From contig JABCZC010000051.1 of assembly GCA_013289875.1 (NCBI GenBank), positions 1-32,472 of the forward strand: 32,472 nucleotides of DNA, in the 5' to 3' direction. Shown here piece by piece: positions 7,380 through 15,884 of the stretch. How positions within the stretch are numbered: position 1 is the first letter of the stretch; every line of letters starts with the position of its first letter. Under the pieces are notes generated by a model. The model made no database searches. It was not told where the DNA came from and saw only the letters and a list, made by a program, of their open reading frames with translations. A program made the translations under genes and the position numbers. The stretch is from Acidobacteriota bacterium. GTDB taxonomy: Bacteria > Acidobacteriota > Terriglobia > Terriglobales > Acidobacteriaceae.

Positions 7380-9029
7380 ATGAGCGTGCTGAAGCTGCCC
7401 GCATTCGTGGTATCTGTTTTGATGATTGCGGCGAGCGCGGCAAATGGCGCGACTCCCGTAATCATTCACGTCGACGCGAGCAAGACCGAAGGCCCGTACA
7501 CACCCGTCTGGAATTACTTCGGAGCCGACGAGCCCAACTACATCTACGCGCCCAACGGCGAAAAGCTGCTGCGCGAACTCAGCGCGCTCGGCCCCGCTCC
7601 TGTCTATTTCCGCACACACAACCTGCTGACCACGGGCGATGGAAGCGGCTCGCTTAAGTGGGGCTCGACGAATGCTTATCGAGAAGCCCCCGACGGTTCA
7701 CCCATCTACGATTGGACCATCACCGATCGAATCTTCGATGCCCTTCAGGGTGCCCACGTTCGTCCGCTGGTGGAGGTCGGATTCATGCCCGAGGCACTGT
7801 CCACGCATCCTGAGCCCTATCGCCATAATTTCCCGAACGGAAACGTCTTCACCGGCTGGTCGTATCCGCCGAAGGATTACGCCAAGTGGAGCGCCCTGGT
7901 CACGGCATGGGTGCGGCATCTGCATCAGCGCTACGACGTGAGCGGCTGGCTGTGGGAAGTGTGGAACGAGCCCGACATACCTTACTGGCACGGCACGGCC
8001 GAGGAGTACGACAGGCTCTACGACGTGACCGCCGCCGCCATTCGCAGCGAACTCTCGGACGCCAAAATCGGTGGACCCGAATCAACCGGACCGGCGAACG
8101 ATCAGGCGGCTGCCTTTCTCCACCAGTTTCTGGAGCACTGCGCCCACGGTACAAACGCCGCAACCAGCAAAACCGGAGCGCCGCTCGATTTCATCAGCTT
8201 CCACCCGAAGGGCAGCCCAAAATTCATCGACGGCCACGTGCGCATGAACGTGGGCGCGCAGCTGCGGTCGGTCGAGCGCGGCATGCAGATCGTTGCCTCG
8301 TTCCCCGAGTGGCGCAGCACACCCATCATTCTCGGCGAGAGCGATCCCGAGGGTTGCGCCGGGTGCAAAGGCGAGCAGAACGGTTATCGCAACGGCGCAC
8401 TCTATGGCGTGAGCGTCGCCGAGGCCATCGCCCGAACCTACGAGCTGGCCCGCAAGGAGAATGTGCATCTTCAGGGCGCGGTCACCTGGGCATTCGAGTT
8501 CGAAGATCAACCTTATTTCGCAGGCTTCCGCGAGCTCGCGACGAATGGCATCGACAAGCCGGTGCTCAATGTATTCCGCATGCTGGGCATTCTCGGCGGC
8601 GACTGGATCAGTGTTACCAGTAGCGGAGCGCAGTCTCTGGGAAATGTGGTCGCCAACAGCGTGACTGCTTCGCCCGACGTCAACGCCATGGCCACGCGCA
8701 GAAACCGCGAAGTCGATGTCCTCGTCTGGAATTACCACGACGATGATCTCCCCAGCGATCCAGCCCAGGTGCAGCTTGCGATCGGAAATCTGCCGGCAAG
8801 AAAGATACACGCTGAGATCTTCCGTATGGACACCAATCACGGCAACTCGTTTACTGTGTGGAAGGAGATGGGCAGTCCCCAAACTCCCACTGCCGACCAG
8901 CAAAAGCAGCTGCAACTTAGCAGCCGACTTGTCGCGACTCCGGAGAAGCCGGCCATCACCGACTCCACCGCCACGCTCAACTTCCCGTTGCCGCGCCAGG
9001 GTGTCTATCTCGTGCGCCTCAAGTGGTAG
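7380..9029 (+). CDS. Secreted glycoside hydrolase, family 39-like (beta-xylosidase type)
   Basis: Exported retaining glycosidase of 549 residues with a (beta/alpha)8 clan GH-A catalytic domain. A signal peptide covers about 1-23 (MSVLKLPAFVVSVLMIAASA...NGA). GH39-like motifs are VYFRTHN near 75-81, the acid/base glutamate E197 in EVWNEPD, and the predicted nucleophile E320 in ILGESDPEG. A C-terminal beta-sandwich (about 440-549) follows and ends in GVYLVRLKW, as in GH39 xylosidases. The likely substrate is xylan oligomers, by family inference; alpha-iduronidase-like or other activities are possible. I chose ATG 7380 because a GTG at 7311 adds a polar segment before the signal peptide. Its Shine-Dalgarno sequence is weak. 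Together with the esterase and S10 peptidase it suggests extracellular polymer breakdown. Confidence 0.85.
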   Translation: MSVLKLPAFVVSVLMIAASAANGATPVIIHVDASKTEGPYTPVWNYFGADEPNYIYAPNGEKLLRELSALGPAPVYFRTHNLLTTGDGSGSLKWGSTNAYREAPDGSPIYDWTITDRIFDALQGAHVRPLVEVGFMPEALSTHPEPYRHNFPNGNVFTGWSYPPKDYAKWSALVTAWVRHLHQRYDVSGWLWEVWNEPDIPYWHGTAEEYDRLYDVTAAAIRSELSDAKIGGPESTGPANDQAAAFLHQFLEHCAHGTNAATSKTGAPLDFISFHPKGSPKFIDGHVRMNVGAQLRSVERGMQIVASFPEWRSTPIILGESDPEGCAGCKGEQNGYRNGALYGVSVAEAIARTYELARKENVHLQGAVTWAFEFEDQPYFAGFRELATNGIDKPVLNVFRMLGILGGDWISVTSSGAQSLGNVVANSVTASPDVNAMATRRNREVDVLVWNYHDDDLPSDPAQVQLAIGNLPARKIHAEIFRMDTNHGNSFTVWKEMGSPQTPTADQQKQLQLSSRLVATPEKPAITDSTATLNFPLPRQGVYLVRLKW

Positions 9030-9105
9030 AAGCAGCCGTTGCTCAGCGGTTTCTGCAACGCGCGGATTGGCCCGCTCGTCTAAGATGGAGCAAAGAAAGC
9101 GACGT

Positions 9106-9729
9106 ATGGCCGACCGACTCTACTTAAGCTTGTGGTATCCCAATTTTCGCCTGACTTCTTTATCCGCCGCCCTTGAAAAAGTCATGGAACAGTTTGCTGC
9201 GGTGGCGGGATCTGCCCGCGTCAAAGCCGCCGCGGCTTATCCGCTCTCGTGGAACGAGGCTCCTGTCTATCAGCGCATCTACGACACTGAGCACGCCGAG
9301 GACGCGGTGGACTCCGAACCGAGGTCGGCGATTCCGGCAGCCATGGAACTGCTCCACGACGACTTCGCTTACGAGTTCGAAGTGCAGTGGGAGCTATGGG
9401 CTCCCGAAGTTGGCGGCGGCCTGCATCCAATCTGGCGCAAGGAGCTGCGCGTCGTGCGCATCGTCGGCTACGGGCCGCAATTCGATGATGCTGCCTACGA
9501 GCAGAACGGGCATATTCGCGTAGACTTCGGCCCCGACGCCCCTTTTCTTCAGGAAGACCTGGACTTGGACGACGAGGCAGCTGCGCACGTAAAGGAAAAC
9601 GTACAACTGCTGGTCGATTTCACGAACGCTGTGCAGCAGCACGGCGGTATCTCGACCAGGTTGCTGTGGTCGGACTCGGGCGAAAGCCTTGCGCAGAAAC
9701 TGATTGCGCGGCTGCAAAGTGTGAATTAG
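9106..9729 (+). CDS. Conserved protein of unknown function
   Basis: I do not recognise a named family. The protein has 207 residues, no signal peptide or TM, and a strongly acidic composition. Notable segments are the N-terminal MADRLYLSLWYPNFRL, the aromatic FAYEFEVQWELWAP, a DFGPDAPFLQEDLDLDDE acidic stretch near residues 143-160, and a helical C-terminus. I recall similar uncharacterised proteins starting LYLSLWFP in Acidobacteria, but cannot verify this here. I chose ATG 9106; ATG 9085 would add seven mostly charged residues and overlaps a -10-like TAAGAT (9081-9086), which argues for the shorter form. It lies between the GH39 gene and the repeat-bearing spacer, with no operon partner evident. 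Confidence 0.7.
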   Translation: MADRLYLSLWYPNFRLTSLSAALEKVMEQFAAVAGSARVKAAAAYPLSWNEAPVYQRIYDTEHAEDAVDSEPRSAIPAAMELLHDDFAYEFEVQWELWAPEVGGGLHPIWRKELRVVRIVGYGPQFDDAAYEQNGHIRVDFGPDAPFLQEDLDLDDEAAAHVKENVQLLVDFTNAVQQHGGISTRLLWSDSGESLAQKLIARLQSVN

Positions 9730-9773
9730 CTGGGTGAAACGGGTAGCTGGTGAAGCGGTCAGCTGAAGTCCGG

Positions 9774-9801
9774 GTGGCTAAGAAGCGGGTAGCCGGTTAG
9801 G
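9774..9801 (+). repeat. Inverted copy of the 15-bp repeat upstream of the LptC-type gene
   Basis: GCTAAGAAGCGGGTAGC at 9777-9793 is complementary to 9911-9927 over 17 bases, with one G-T wobble. A weaker related copy (GTAGCTGGTGAAGCGG) lies at 9743-9758. The spacer 9730-9954 holds no gene that I can see. Confidence 0.6.
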
Positions 9802-9900
9802 TGGCAGGTAAAAGGTGTCATTGCAAAACTATCGACTTGATCTGAGGCGTCGCTCCACTCCCTTTGAAGTCACGTTTTTCGCTAACAGGTCTTCAGCCAA

Positions 9901-9945
9901 CCGCTTTTTAGCTACCCGCTTTTTAGCTATCCGCTTTTTAGCTTG
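9901..9945 (+). repeat. Three tandem 15-bp units CCGCTTTTTAGCTAN
   Basis: Units start at 9901, 9916 and 9931 and read CCGCTTTTTAGCTAC, CCGCTTTTTAGCTAT and CCGCTTTTTAGCTTG. The first 13 bases are identical in all three. The array ends 9 bases before the ATG of the LptC-type gene, so it lies in the promoter or leader region. Confidence 0.85.
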
Positions 9946-9954
9946 GGCGGACCC

Positions 9955-12414
9955 ATGCGCTTAACCGTTGCCAGACTTCGCCTGGGCATCATCGTTCTGG
10001 CCGTTGTATTGTTGCTGGTTCTGGCCGGATTCTTCGGATACGCGCGCTACCGCCTACACCGCTTTGCCAAAGACCTGCCGGCTAGGTTGGGAATCGACAT
10101 CCAGCAGACGGCGAACGGGTTTACCTACTCGCAGTCAAGCAAGGGCCACACGTTCTTTACCATCCATGCCTCAAAGCTGATAGAGCGCAAGAATGGCGGA
10201 CGCGCCGCGCTGCACGACGTGGATATCACGCTCTACGGTCCCGAGGGATCGACCCGCGCCGACAAGATTTACGGGTCGGACTTCGACTACGATCCACAAA
10301 GCGGAATCGCCACGGCGAAGGGCGAAGTCCAGATCGACCTGGGCGGCCTGGGCGCGGTCCAAACACCCCAGACCGGAGCAGCTCAAGACGCTCACGGACA
10401 AAGCAACACCATCCATGTAAAAACCAGCGGACTCACCTTCAACTCAAAGACTGACGACGCCTTCACCGGCGAGTACATGGAATTTCAAATGCCGAATGCG
10501 GCGGGCAGTTCCACCGGTGCCAGCTACAACTCGAAGACCGGCCTGCTGGTGATGAAGAGTCAGGTGCAAATCACCACCAGCAGCAACGGCAATCAGGCTG
10601 TCGTGCGCGCGGCGCATGCAGAATTCCTGCGCAACTCAATGCAGGCCAGCTTGCTCAATCCAGTCTTCGATTACCAGTCGGAGAAAAGCTCCGCCGATCA
10701 GGCGATCGTCTACTTCCGCAAGGATGGAACGGCAGAGCGCATCGAGGCCCGGGGCCACATCCACGTTACCAACGACAACGGCGCAGTTGTGACAGCGGAG
10801 AGTTCCCAGATACAGCTCGACGCCAAGAGCCAGCCCGTTCAGGTGGATATGGCCGGCGGCGTTAATTTTGTCTCGAATAGCGAGACCCAAAGCATGCACG
10901 GCAACGCGGTCGAGGCCACGCTGACCTTCGGCGAAATGTCGATGCTCAAGCACGCCCAGTTCCGCAACGCGGTCAGTTTTGTCGACCAGGCTCTGAGGCT
11001 GGACAACGACCCGAAGGGCACGGCCACGCGCGAGGTACTGGCTTCGAAGCTGGACGTGGATTTCGCTCCCGGTTCCGATCCGAAGAAGAGCGTTGCGCAG
11101 AAGGCTCTGGCGACGGGCCGCGCCATGGTCAAGCTACATACCATCCCTTCGAACGCTCCTCAACAGCTCACCACGATTACCGGCGACCAGTTGCTGGCGA
11201 CGCTCGACAACGGCAAAACCATCAAGCAACTCGATGGCTCGGGCAACACGGAGATTGTCGACCTCGCCATAGACGGCTCGACTAACACCAGCAAGGGCGA
11301 CCGGCTGAAAGTGACATTCACTCCCCAGCCACAGGCCAGCACGGCAAAGGCTGAGAAAGCGCCTGCCCGGCCGCCCGCGAAGCAAAGCGGTTCCGCTGGC
11401 TCACAAAACGTGCAGGTGGAAACGGCGATTCAAGACGGCAATGTGGTGATGACGCAGACGCCTGCGAAAAAGCCGGGTGCGCCGGCTGATCCGGCGACAG
11501 TTACCGCATGGGCGCAGCATGCCGAATATCACGCTTCCGACCAGATGTTGCACCTGACAGGCGATCCACGGCTGAATGACGGGCAGTCGTTGCAGATGAC
11601 AGCGCAGGCAATTGACTACCAACGCGATTCCCGCGACGCCGCCGCGCAAGGCAGCGTAAAGGTGACCTATACGCAGTCGAAATCACCCAGCCCAGCCGCC
11701 GCCAACCCCGGCCCATCGTTGGGTGGAGATGGGCCGGTTCACATCACCGCTGACCGGGCCCAGTTGCATCATGCCACCAACATCAGCATCTTCCACGGCA
11801 CTCCGGACACTCCTGCGCGAATGTGGCAGGGAGACAACTCCATCCTCGCTCCGGTCCTCGAGCTGTCGAGAACGCCGCAGACGCTCAGGGCTCACGGAGA
11901 AGATGGCAGCTCCGCTCCAGTGGTCAATGCCAACCTGACATCCGCGATCGGCGCCAAGCATCAGCAGGCAGTTGTGCGGGTCCACAGCCAGACGCTCTTT
12001 TACGCCGATGCCGACCGCCGCGGCGACTTTCGTGGCTCGGTGACAGCAGAAGACCCGGACGGCATCATTCACGCCGACCAGGTGCAGTTCTATCTGACGC
12101 CTGCGCCGCAGCAAAAAAGCCCGAGTGGGTCCGTGCCACCTCAGCCGTCGCAAAGCCAGCTCGACCGCATCGTTGCCACGGGCCGCGTTGTCATTACACA
12201 GCCCGGTCGCAAAGGCGTGGGCGAGAAGCTGGTCTACACCGCCGATGATGGAAAATACATCCTCACCGGGACACCTGCAAATCCTCCGCGCATCACAGAT
12301 CAGGGCAAGGGAACTACCACTGGAGCGACATTGATTTTCAATAGTCAGGATGATAGCGTCGTGGTGAGTGGGGGACAGTCGGGCACCGTTACGGATACGC
12401 GCGCTCCGAAGTAG
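9955..12414 (+). CDS. lptC: LptC/LptA-type LPS transport protein (large OstA-like beta-jellyroll protein)
   Basis: Membrane-anchored periplasmic protein of 819 residues that probably carries LPS from the inner-membrane exporter towards the outer membrane. One TM (about 8-30, GIIVLAVVLLLVLAGFFGYA) is followed by an LptC-like domain (about 45-200: FTIHASKLIERKNGGRAALHD, then repeated strands such as GSDFDYDPQSGIATAKGEVQI). Further OstA/LptA-like repeats follow (about 205-430), then a Pro/Ala/Lys-rich linker near 450-485, and a C-terminal OstA domain (about 600-810, with GDFRGSVTAEDPDGIIHADQV and RIVATGRVVITQ). Canonical LptC and LptA are each about 190 residues, so this looks like an LptC-LptA fusion with extra jellyroll repeats. 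ATG 9955 is the only good start. The stop abuts lptB directly (TAGATG). Confidence 0.85.
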   Translation: MRLTVARLRLGIIVLAVVLLLVLAGFFGYARYRLHRFAKDLPARLGIDIQQTANGFTYSQSSKGHTFFTIHASKLIERKNGGRAALHDVDITLYGPEGSTRADKIYGSDFDYDPQSGIATAKGEVQIDLGGLGAVQTPQTGAAQDAHGQSNTIHVKTSGLTFNSKTDDAFTGEYMEFQMPNAAGSSTGASYNSKTGLLVMKSQVQITTSSNGNQAVVRAAHAEFLRNSMQASLLNPVFDYQSEKSSADQAIVYFRKDGTAERIEARGHIHVTNDNGAVVTAESSQIQLDAKSQPVQVDMAGGVNFVSNSETQSMHGNAVEATLTFGEMSMLKHAQFRNAVSFVDQALRLDNDPKGTATREVLASKLDVDFAPGSDPKKSVAQKALATGRAMVKLHTIPSNAPQQLTTITGDQLLATLDNGKTIKQLDGSGNTEIVDLAIDGSTNTSKGDRLKVTFTPQPQASTAKAEKAPARPPAKQSGSAGSQNVQVETAIQDGNVVMTQTPAKKPGAPADPATVTAWAQHAEYHASDQMLHLTGDPRLNDGQSLQMTAQAIDYQRDSRDAAAQGSVKVTYTQSKSPSPAAANPGPSLGGDGPVHITADRAQLHHATNISIFHGTPDTPARMWQGDNSILAPVLELSRTPQTLRAHGEDGSSAPVVNANLTSAIGAKHQQAVVRVHSQTLFYADADRRGDFRGSVTAEDPDGIIHADQVQFYLTPAPQQKSPSGSVPPQPSQSQLDRIVATGRVVITQPGRKGVGEKLVYTADDGKYILTGTPANPPRITDQGKGTTTGATLIFNSQDDSVVVSGGQSGTVTDTRAPK

Positions 12415-13143
12415 ATGCAGAAGCTTTCGACGGATGAGATCGGCAAGTACTACAAAAGACGCCAGGTAGTCAGCGGTGTCAGCGTTCACGTCAGCCAGGG
12501 AGAAGTCGTCGGCCTGCTGGGGCCGAACGGCGCGGGCAAGACGACCAGCTTCTACATCATTGTCGGCCTCATCGCTCCGGATTCCGGCCGCGTCCTCGCC
12601 GACGGCGAAGACATTACTCGCGTCCCCATGTACATGCGGGCCCGGCAATATGGCATCAGCTACCTTCCGCAGGAGCCGTCGGTCTTTCGCAAGCTCACTG
12701 TCGAGGAGAACATCCTCGCCGTGCTCGAAGTGCAGAATATCTCGCGCGAAACGCGGCGCGCCCGCACCGAGAAACTCATTGAGCAGCTTAACTTGGGCCA
12801 GATCCGCAAGACCCGCGGTTATGCCTTGTCAGGCGGTGAGCGGCGGCGCGTGGAGATCGCCCGCTGCCTGTGCATCCAGCCTTCTTTTATTTTGCTTGAC
12901 GAGCCCTTTTCGGGAATCGATCCCATTGCGGTAATCGACCTGCAGGAGATTATCTTCGACCTTAAAGCCAGCGGCATCGGTGTGCTCATTACAGACCATA
13001 ATGTCCGTGAGACTCTTTCCGTAACAGACCGTGCGTACATCATCAACCAGGGGAAGATCTTCCGGGATGGCACGCCGGAACAGTTGGGCAACGACCCGGA
13101 AGTGCGGAGAGTGTATCTGGGCGAGGGATTCTCCCTGGGTTAA
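12415..13143 (+). CDS. lptB: LPS export ABC transporter ATP-binding protein LptB
   Basis: Cytoplasmic ATPase of the LptB2FG complex that extracts LPS from the inner membrane and pushes it along the Lpt bridge. The 242 residues contain Walker A GPNGAGKT (36-43), a Q-loop in [17 protein letters not shown], signature LSGGE (138-142), Walker B FILLDEP (158-164) and the H-loop His195 in TDHNV. The [15 protein letters not shown] block and the C-terminal [11 protein letters not shown] are diagnostic of LptB among ABC ATPases. The ATG follows the stop of the LptC-type gene with no gap, so the two are co-translated. The LptF/LptG permeases are not in the window. Confidence 0.95.
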   Translation: MQKLSTDEIGKYYKRRQVVSGVSVHVSQGEVVGLLGPNGAGKTTSFYIIVGLIAPDSGRVLADGEDITRVPMYMRARQYGISYLPQEPSVFRKLTVEENILAVLEVQNISRETRRARTEKLIEQLNLGQIRKTRGYALSGGERRRVEIARCLCIQPSFILLDEPFSGIDPIAVIDLQEIIFDLKASGIGVLITDHNVRETLSVTDRAYIINQGKIFRDGTPEQLGNDPEVRRVYLGEGFSLG

Positions 13144-13239
13144 GCCGATTGCAAGGTTTGGTGAGATCGGCAGGTTACGAAAGGCGGCGGGACCTTAAGG
13201 GTTTTCAGGAAGGTCTTCTAAGGCGTTCCCACCTGGATG

Positions 13240-13245
13240 TACACT
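13240..13245 (+). promoter_or_regulatory. -10-like TACACT upstream of rpoN
   Basis: TACACT lies 40 bases before the rpoN ATG, in the 142-base spacer after lptB. It would give a leader of about 34 bases. No -35 is clear, so this is a weak call. Confidence 0.25.
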
Positions 13246-13285
13246 GGGAGGCACCACTCTGCATTTTTCTTGAAGATGGGATGCA

Positions 13286-15139
13286 ATGGCTCTTCTCCAA
13301 CCCAAGCTGAGCTTGAAAGTAGCTCAACGGCAGATATTGACGCCCGGCCTGATGCAGATGGTCAGCGTGCTGGCGCTGAACAAGCTTGAGTTGAAGGAGA
13401 TGATCAACGCCGAGATTACCGAGAACCCCATTCTCGAGGAACTCGAAGAGAATGTTCCGCTTCTCGATGAAGTCGCCCAACAGGAGATCGAGCACGACCG
13501 GTCGATTGAGATGCGGGCCGCCGAGACGGAGCCCGAAAAGAAAACCGATCCCTTCGACGAAATCGACATGGGTTCCTATTTCCAGGATTATCTCGATCCC
13601 GGTTTTCGTACTGGCAACAATTTTGAGATCAGCGAAGCGCCTTCAATTGAGAACTTCCTTTCGCAGCCGGGCACGCTGACCGATCACATCTTCTGGCAGC
13701 TCGGTTCCATCTCCCTTTCACCGGCGGTCCGAGACGCAGCTGAATACATCGTCGGCAATCTGAACGAGGACGGCTATCTCACCGCCAGCGATGAAGAGCT
13801 GCTTGCCGGCTATCTTCGCGAACAGCTCGGCCCTGAAGCAGCACCCGAACCAGATACAGATGCGGAAGCAGACGCGCACGCGAATTCCGGCTCACAAAAA
13901 GCCACGCCCGTTCGCAGGAACAGCCATGCCGCACTGTCGCAATTGCCCCAGGCTATGCTCGACCGGGCCAGGGCGCACCTCGATGCCGGTTTGGCCGTCG
14001 TCCGGCAGCTCGACCCCGTGGGTATTGCTACACGCGATCTTCGCGAGTGCCTGTTGGTTCAAGTGGAGGCCCAGCGCAAGGAGTTCGAGCTCATCTTTGC
14101 GCGGCAGAGCCGGGGAGAGTTACCCAGCCGCGGGCAGCGTCACACCAGGGAACAGCAGAACGGATATGCCGGGAACGGAAGCTACGCACGCGCGGCGGCC
14201 AACGGTTTCGGCAGTTTCGATCCGGATGGCGTTGCCGAGGTTTCCGCCGATGAAGAGCAGGTAATCCCCGAGGCCATCGAGAACCAGAGCAGGGAAGCCG
14301 CGCTGCCCAGCTGCACAACCGACAGCCGCCTCGAGATATTCGACGTTGCCGCGTGCATTATCGATAAACATCTGCAATTGCTGCAGAAGCGAGACCCGCG
14401 CGAGCTGTCGAAAGCCATCGGAAAGTCTGTTGAGATCGCGCAACACGCCATCGAATTTATCCGTACCCTCGACCCGCGCCCCGGACAGCGATACAACCGA
14501 TCCGACGCCAGATTGATCGAACCGGATGTGGCCTTTGTGAAGCGCGGCGACGAGTATGTGGTTGTGATGAACGAAGAAGACCTGCCCACCCTGCGGCTAA
14601 ATCAGGGCTACCGCCGCATGCTGACGCAACAGGGTGCGGAAAAAGAGGTCAAGGATTACGTGAAGGAGCGGTATCGCTCGGCGCTTCAGCTCATGCGCAA
14701 TATCGAGCAGCGCAAGAACACCATCCTGCGCACCTGCGAAGCGATTGTCCGCCGCCAGGGAGACTTCCTCGAGAAGGGCGTAGAGGCTCTCCGCCCCATG
14801 ATGATCAAGGAGGTTGCGGAGGAGATTGGCGTTCACCCCTCCACTGTCAGCCGCGCCGTGTCGAATAAATATGTGCACACCGCGCAGGGTGTATACGAGC
14901 TGCGATTCTTCTTTTCCGAGGGTGTGAATGGCCCGGAAGGCGCCGGCACGCCGCTCATGCTGCTGAAACGCAAAGTTAAAAAATTGATCGAAGATGAGGA
15001 TCCCGGCAAGCCGCTTACCGACGATCAGATCGCCGCCATGCTGCAGAGCCAGGGCATCAATGTGACCCGGCGAACCGTGGCCAAATACCGTGAAGATCTG
15101 CGAATTCCCAGCACCCACCAGCGCCGCGTTCGGGGATGA
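13286..15139 (+). CDS. rpoN: RNA polymerase sigma-54 factor RpoN (enlarged)
   Basis: Alternative sigma factor that directs core RNA polymerase to -24/-12 promoters and needs an AAA+ activator to open DNA. The Gln/Leu-rich region I is at 1-50 (LKVAQRQILTPGLMQMVSVLALNK), the core-binding region at about 115-450, the helix-turn-helix near 500-540 (VAEEIGVHPSTVSRAVSNKY) and the RpoN box TRRTVAKYRE at 594-603. At 617 residues it is well above the usual 450-500. The excess sits in two low-complexity insertions inside the core-binding region: about 181-220 (Ala/Asp/Glu-rich) and about 262-345 (Gly/Gln/Arg- then Glu-rich). All functional regions are present. The ATG has only a weak AAGATGGG upstream. 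hpf follows after 52 bases, as in many bacteria. Confidence 0.95.
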   Translation: MALLQPKLSLKVAQRQILTPGLMQMVSVLALNKLELKEMINAEITENPILEELEENVPLLDEVAQQEIEHDRSIEMRAAETEPEKKTDPFDEIDMGSYFQDYLDPGFRTGNNFEISEAPSIENFLSQPGTLTDHIFWQLGSISLSPAVRDAAEYIVGNLNEDGYLTASDEELLAGYLREQLGPEAAPEPDTDAEADAHANSGSQKATPVRRNSHAALSQLPQAMLDRARAHLDAGLAVVRQLDPVGIATRDLRECLLVQVEAQRKEFELIFARQSRGELPSRGQRHTREQQNGYAGNGSYARAAANGFGSFDPDGVAEVSADEEQVIPEAIENQSREAALPSCTTDSRLEIFDVAACIIDKHLQLLQKRDPRELSKAIGKSVEIAQHAIEFIRTLDPRPGQRYNRSDARLIEPDVAFVKRGDEYVVVMNEEDLPTLRLNQGYRRMLTQQGAEKEVKDYVKERYRSALQLMRNIEQRKNTILRTCEAIVRRQGDFLEKGVEALRPMMIKEVAEEIGVHPSTVSRAVSNKYVHTAQGVYELRFFFSEGVNGPEGAGTPLMLLKRKVKKLIEDEDPGKPLTDDQIAAMLQSQGINVTRRTVAKYREDLRIPSTHQRRVRG

Positions 15140-15141
15140 GG

Positions 15142-15147
15142 TACAAT
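15142..15147 (+). promoter_or_regulatory. -10-like TACAAT for hpf
   Basis: TACAAT starts 3 bases after the rpoN stop and lies about 45 bases before the hpf ATG, upstream of its GGAAGGGAG ribosome site. It suggests hpf can be transcribed separately from rpoN. Confidence 0.3.
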
Positions 15148-15191
15148 CCCCATTCCTGGTGGAAATTCTGTTTCGGAAGGGAGCTTTCACC

Positions 15192-15845
15192 ATGCAGGTT
15201 GAGTACACCGGCAGACAGGTGACCGTTACTCCATCACTCCGCACTCTGGCGGAGGAGGGCATTGAGCGAATCGGCAAGATTCTCGGCAGGACAACCGGCG
15301 CGCATGTGATCCTGAGCGCGGAAAAATATCGTAAGACAGCCGAAGTGAGCGTCAAAACGCGCCGTCATGACATCCTCGGCATCTCCGAGGCGACCAGTAT
15401 GGAAACCGCCCTTCGTGGGGCACTGGAAAAGGCGGAAACCCAGGCCATCAAATGCAGAAAGAAGCTTCAGGCGAAGAAGCGTCAGCCGAAAGAAGAGAAA
15501 CTCCTGGCCGATCTGCAGTTGGAGCGTCCGCGCCGCACCTCCGCAAAGCCCGGCGGCGCAACTGCGAAGCCAGCCGCTGCTGCTTCGAAGGCCAACGGCA
15601 ATGGACGCAGCAAGCCGGTTATCCCCGTCACCGTGCATAGTTTTCCGGCGCGCACGCCCATTCCCGAGCCGCACATCGTCCGCTCGACCGATTCGGTTGC
15701 GCTCCGCCCTATGACCCTTGAAGAAGCCGTGAAGGAATGCGAATTTCGCGATCGCGAGGTCTTCGTCTTCCGCGACAAGGGCGGAAATGTAAAGGTGCTG
15801 CACCGCAAGCGCGACGGCAAAATGGAACTCATCGAAGAGCCTTAA
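15192..15845 (+). CDS. hpf: Long-form ribosome hibernation promoting factor HPF
   Basis: Binds the 30S subunit in stationary phase and, in the long form, dimerises ribosomes into inactive 100S particles. The 217 residues comprise an N-terminal S30AE domain (1-100, starting MQVEYTGRQVTVTPSLR and including ALRGALEKAETQAIKCRKK), a basic Ala/Lys/Arg-rich linker (about 100-145) and a C-terminal dimerisation domain (about 160-217, with RPMTLEEAVKECEFRDREVFVFRD). The start is ATG 15192, with GGAAGGGAG 8 bases upstream; the reading frame is open further upstream into the end of rpoN, but that part is not coding. The order rpoN-hpf-rapZ is a common arrangement. Confidence 0.95.
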   Translation: MQVEYTGRQVTVTPSLRTLAEEGIERIGKILGRTTGAHVILSAEKYRKTAEVSVKTRRHDILGISEATSMETALRGALEKAETQAIKCRKKLQAKKRQPKEEKLLADLQLERPRRTSAKPGGATAKPAAAASKANGNGRSKPVIPVTVHSFPARTPIPEPHIVRSTDSVALRPMTLEEAVKECEFRDREVFVFRDKGGNVKVLHRKRDGKMELIEEP

Positions 15846-15872
15846 AGGCAGGCTAATTCCTGCTCCCTGATT

Positions 15873-15878
15873 TACGAT
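15873..15878 (+). promoter_or_regulatory. -10-like TACGAT six bases before the rapZ ATG
   Basis: TACGAT, 6 bases, then ATG 15885, with no Shine-Dalgarno sequence between. This fits a leaderless transcript starting at the rapZ start codon. Confidence 0.4.
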
Positions 15879-15884
15879 GGGTGC

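Noticed and set aside
13144..13178. GCCGAT/ATCGGC inverted repeat after lptB, possible terminator.
   Set aside because: The stem is only 6 bp with a long loop and is not followed by a U tract.
13248..13265. Sigma-54-like GGCAC...TGCA just upstream of rpoN, suggesting autoregulation.
   Set aside because: Only 9 bases separate the GG and GC elements; sigma-54 promoters require 10, and the T before GC is single.
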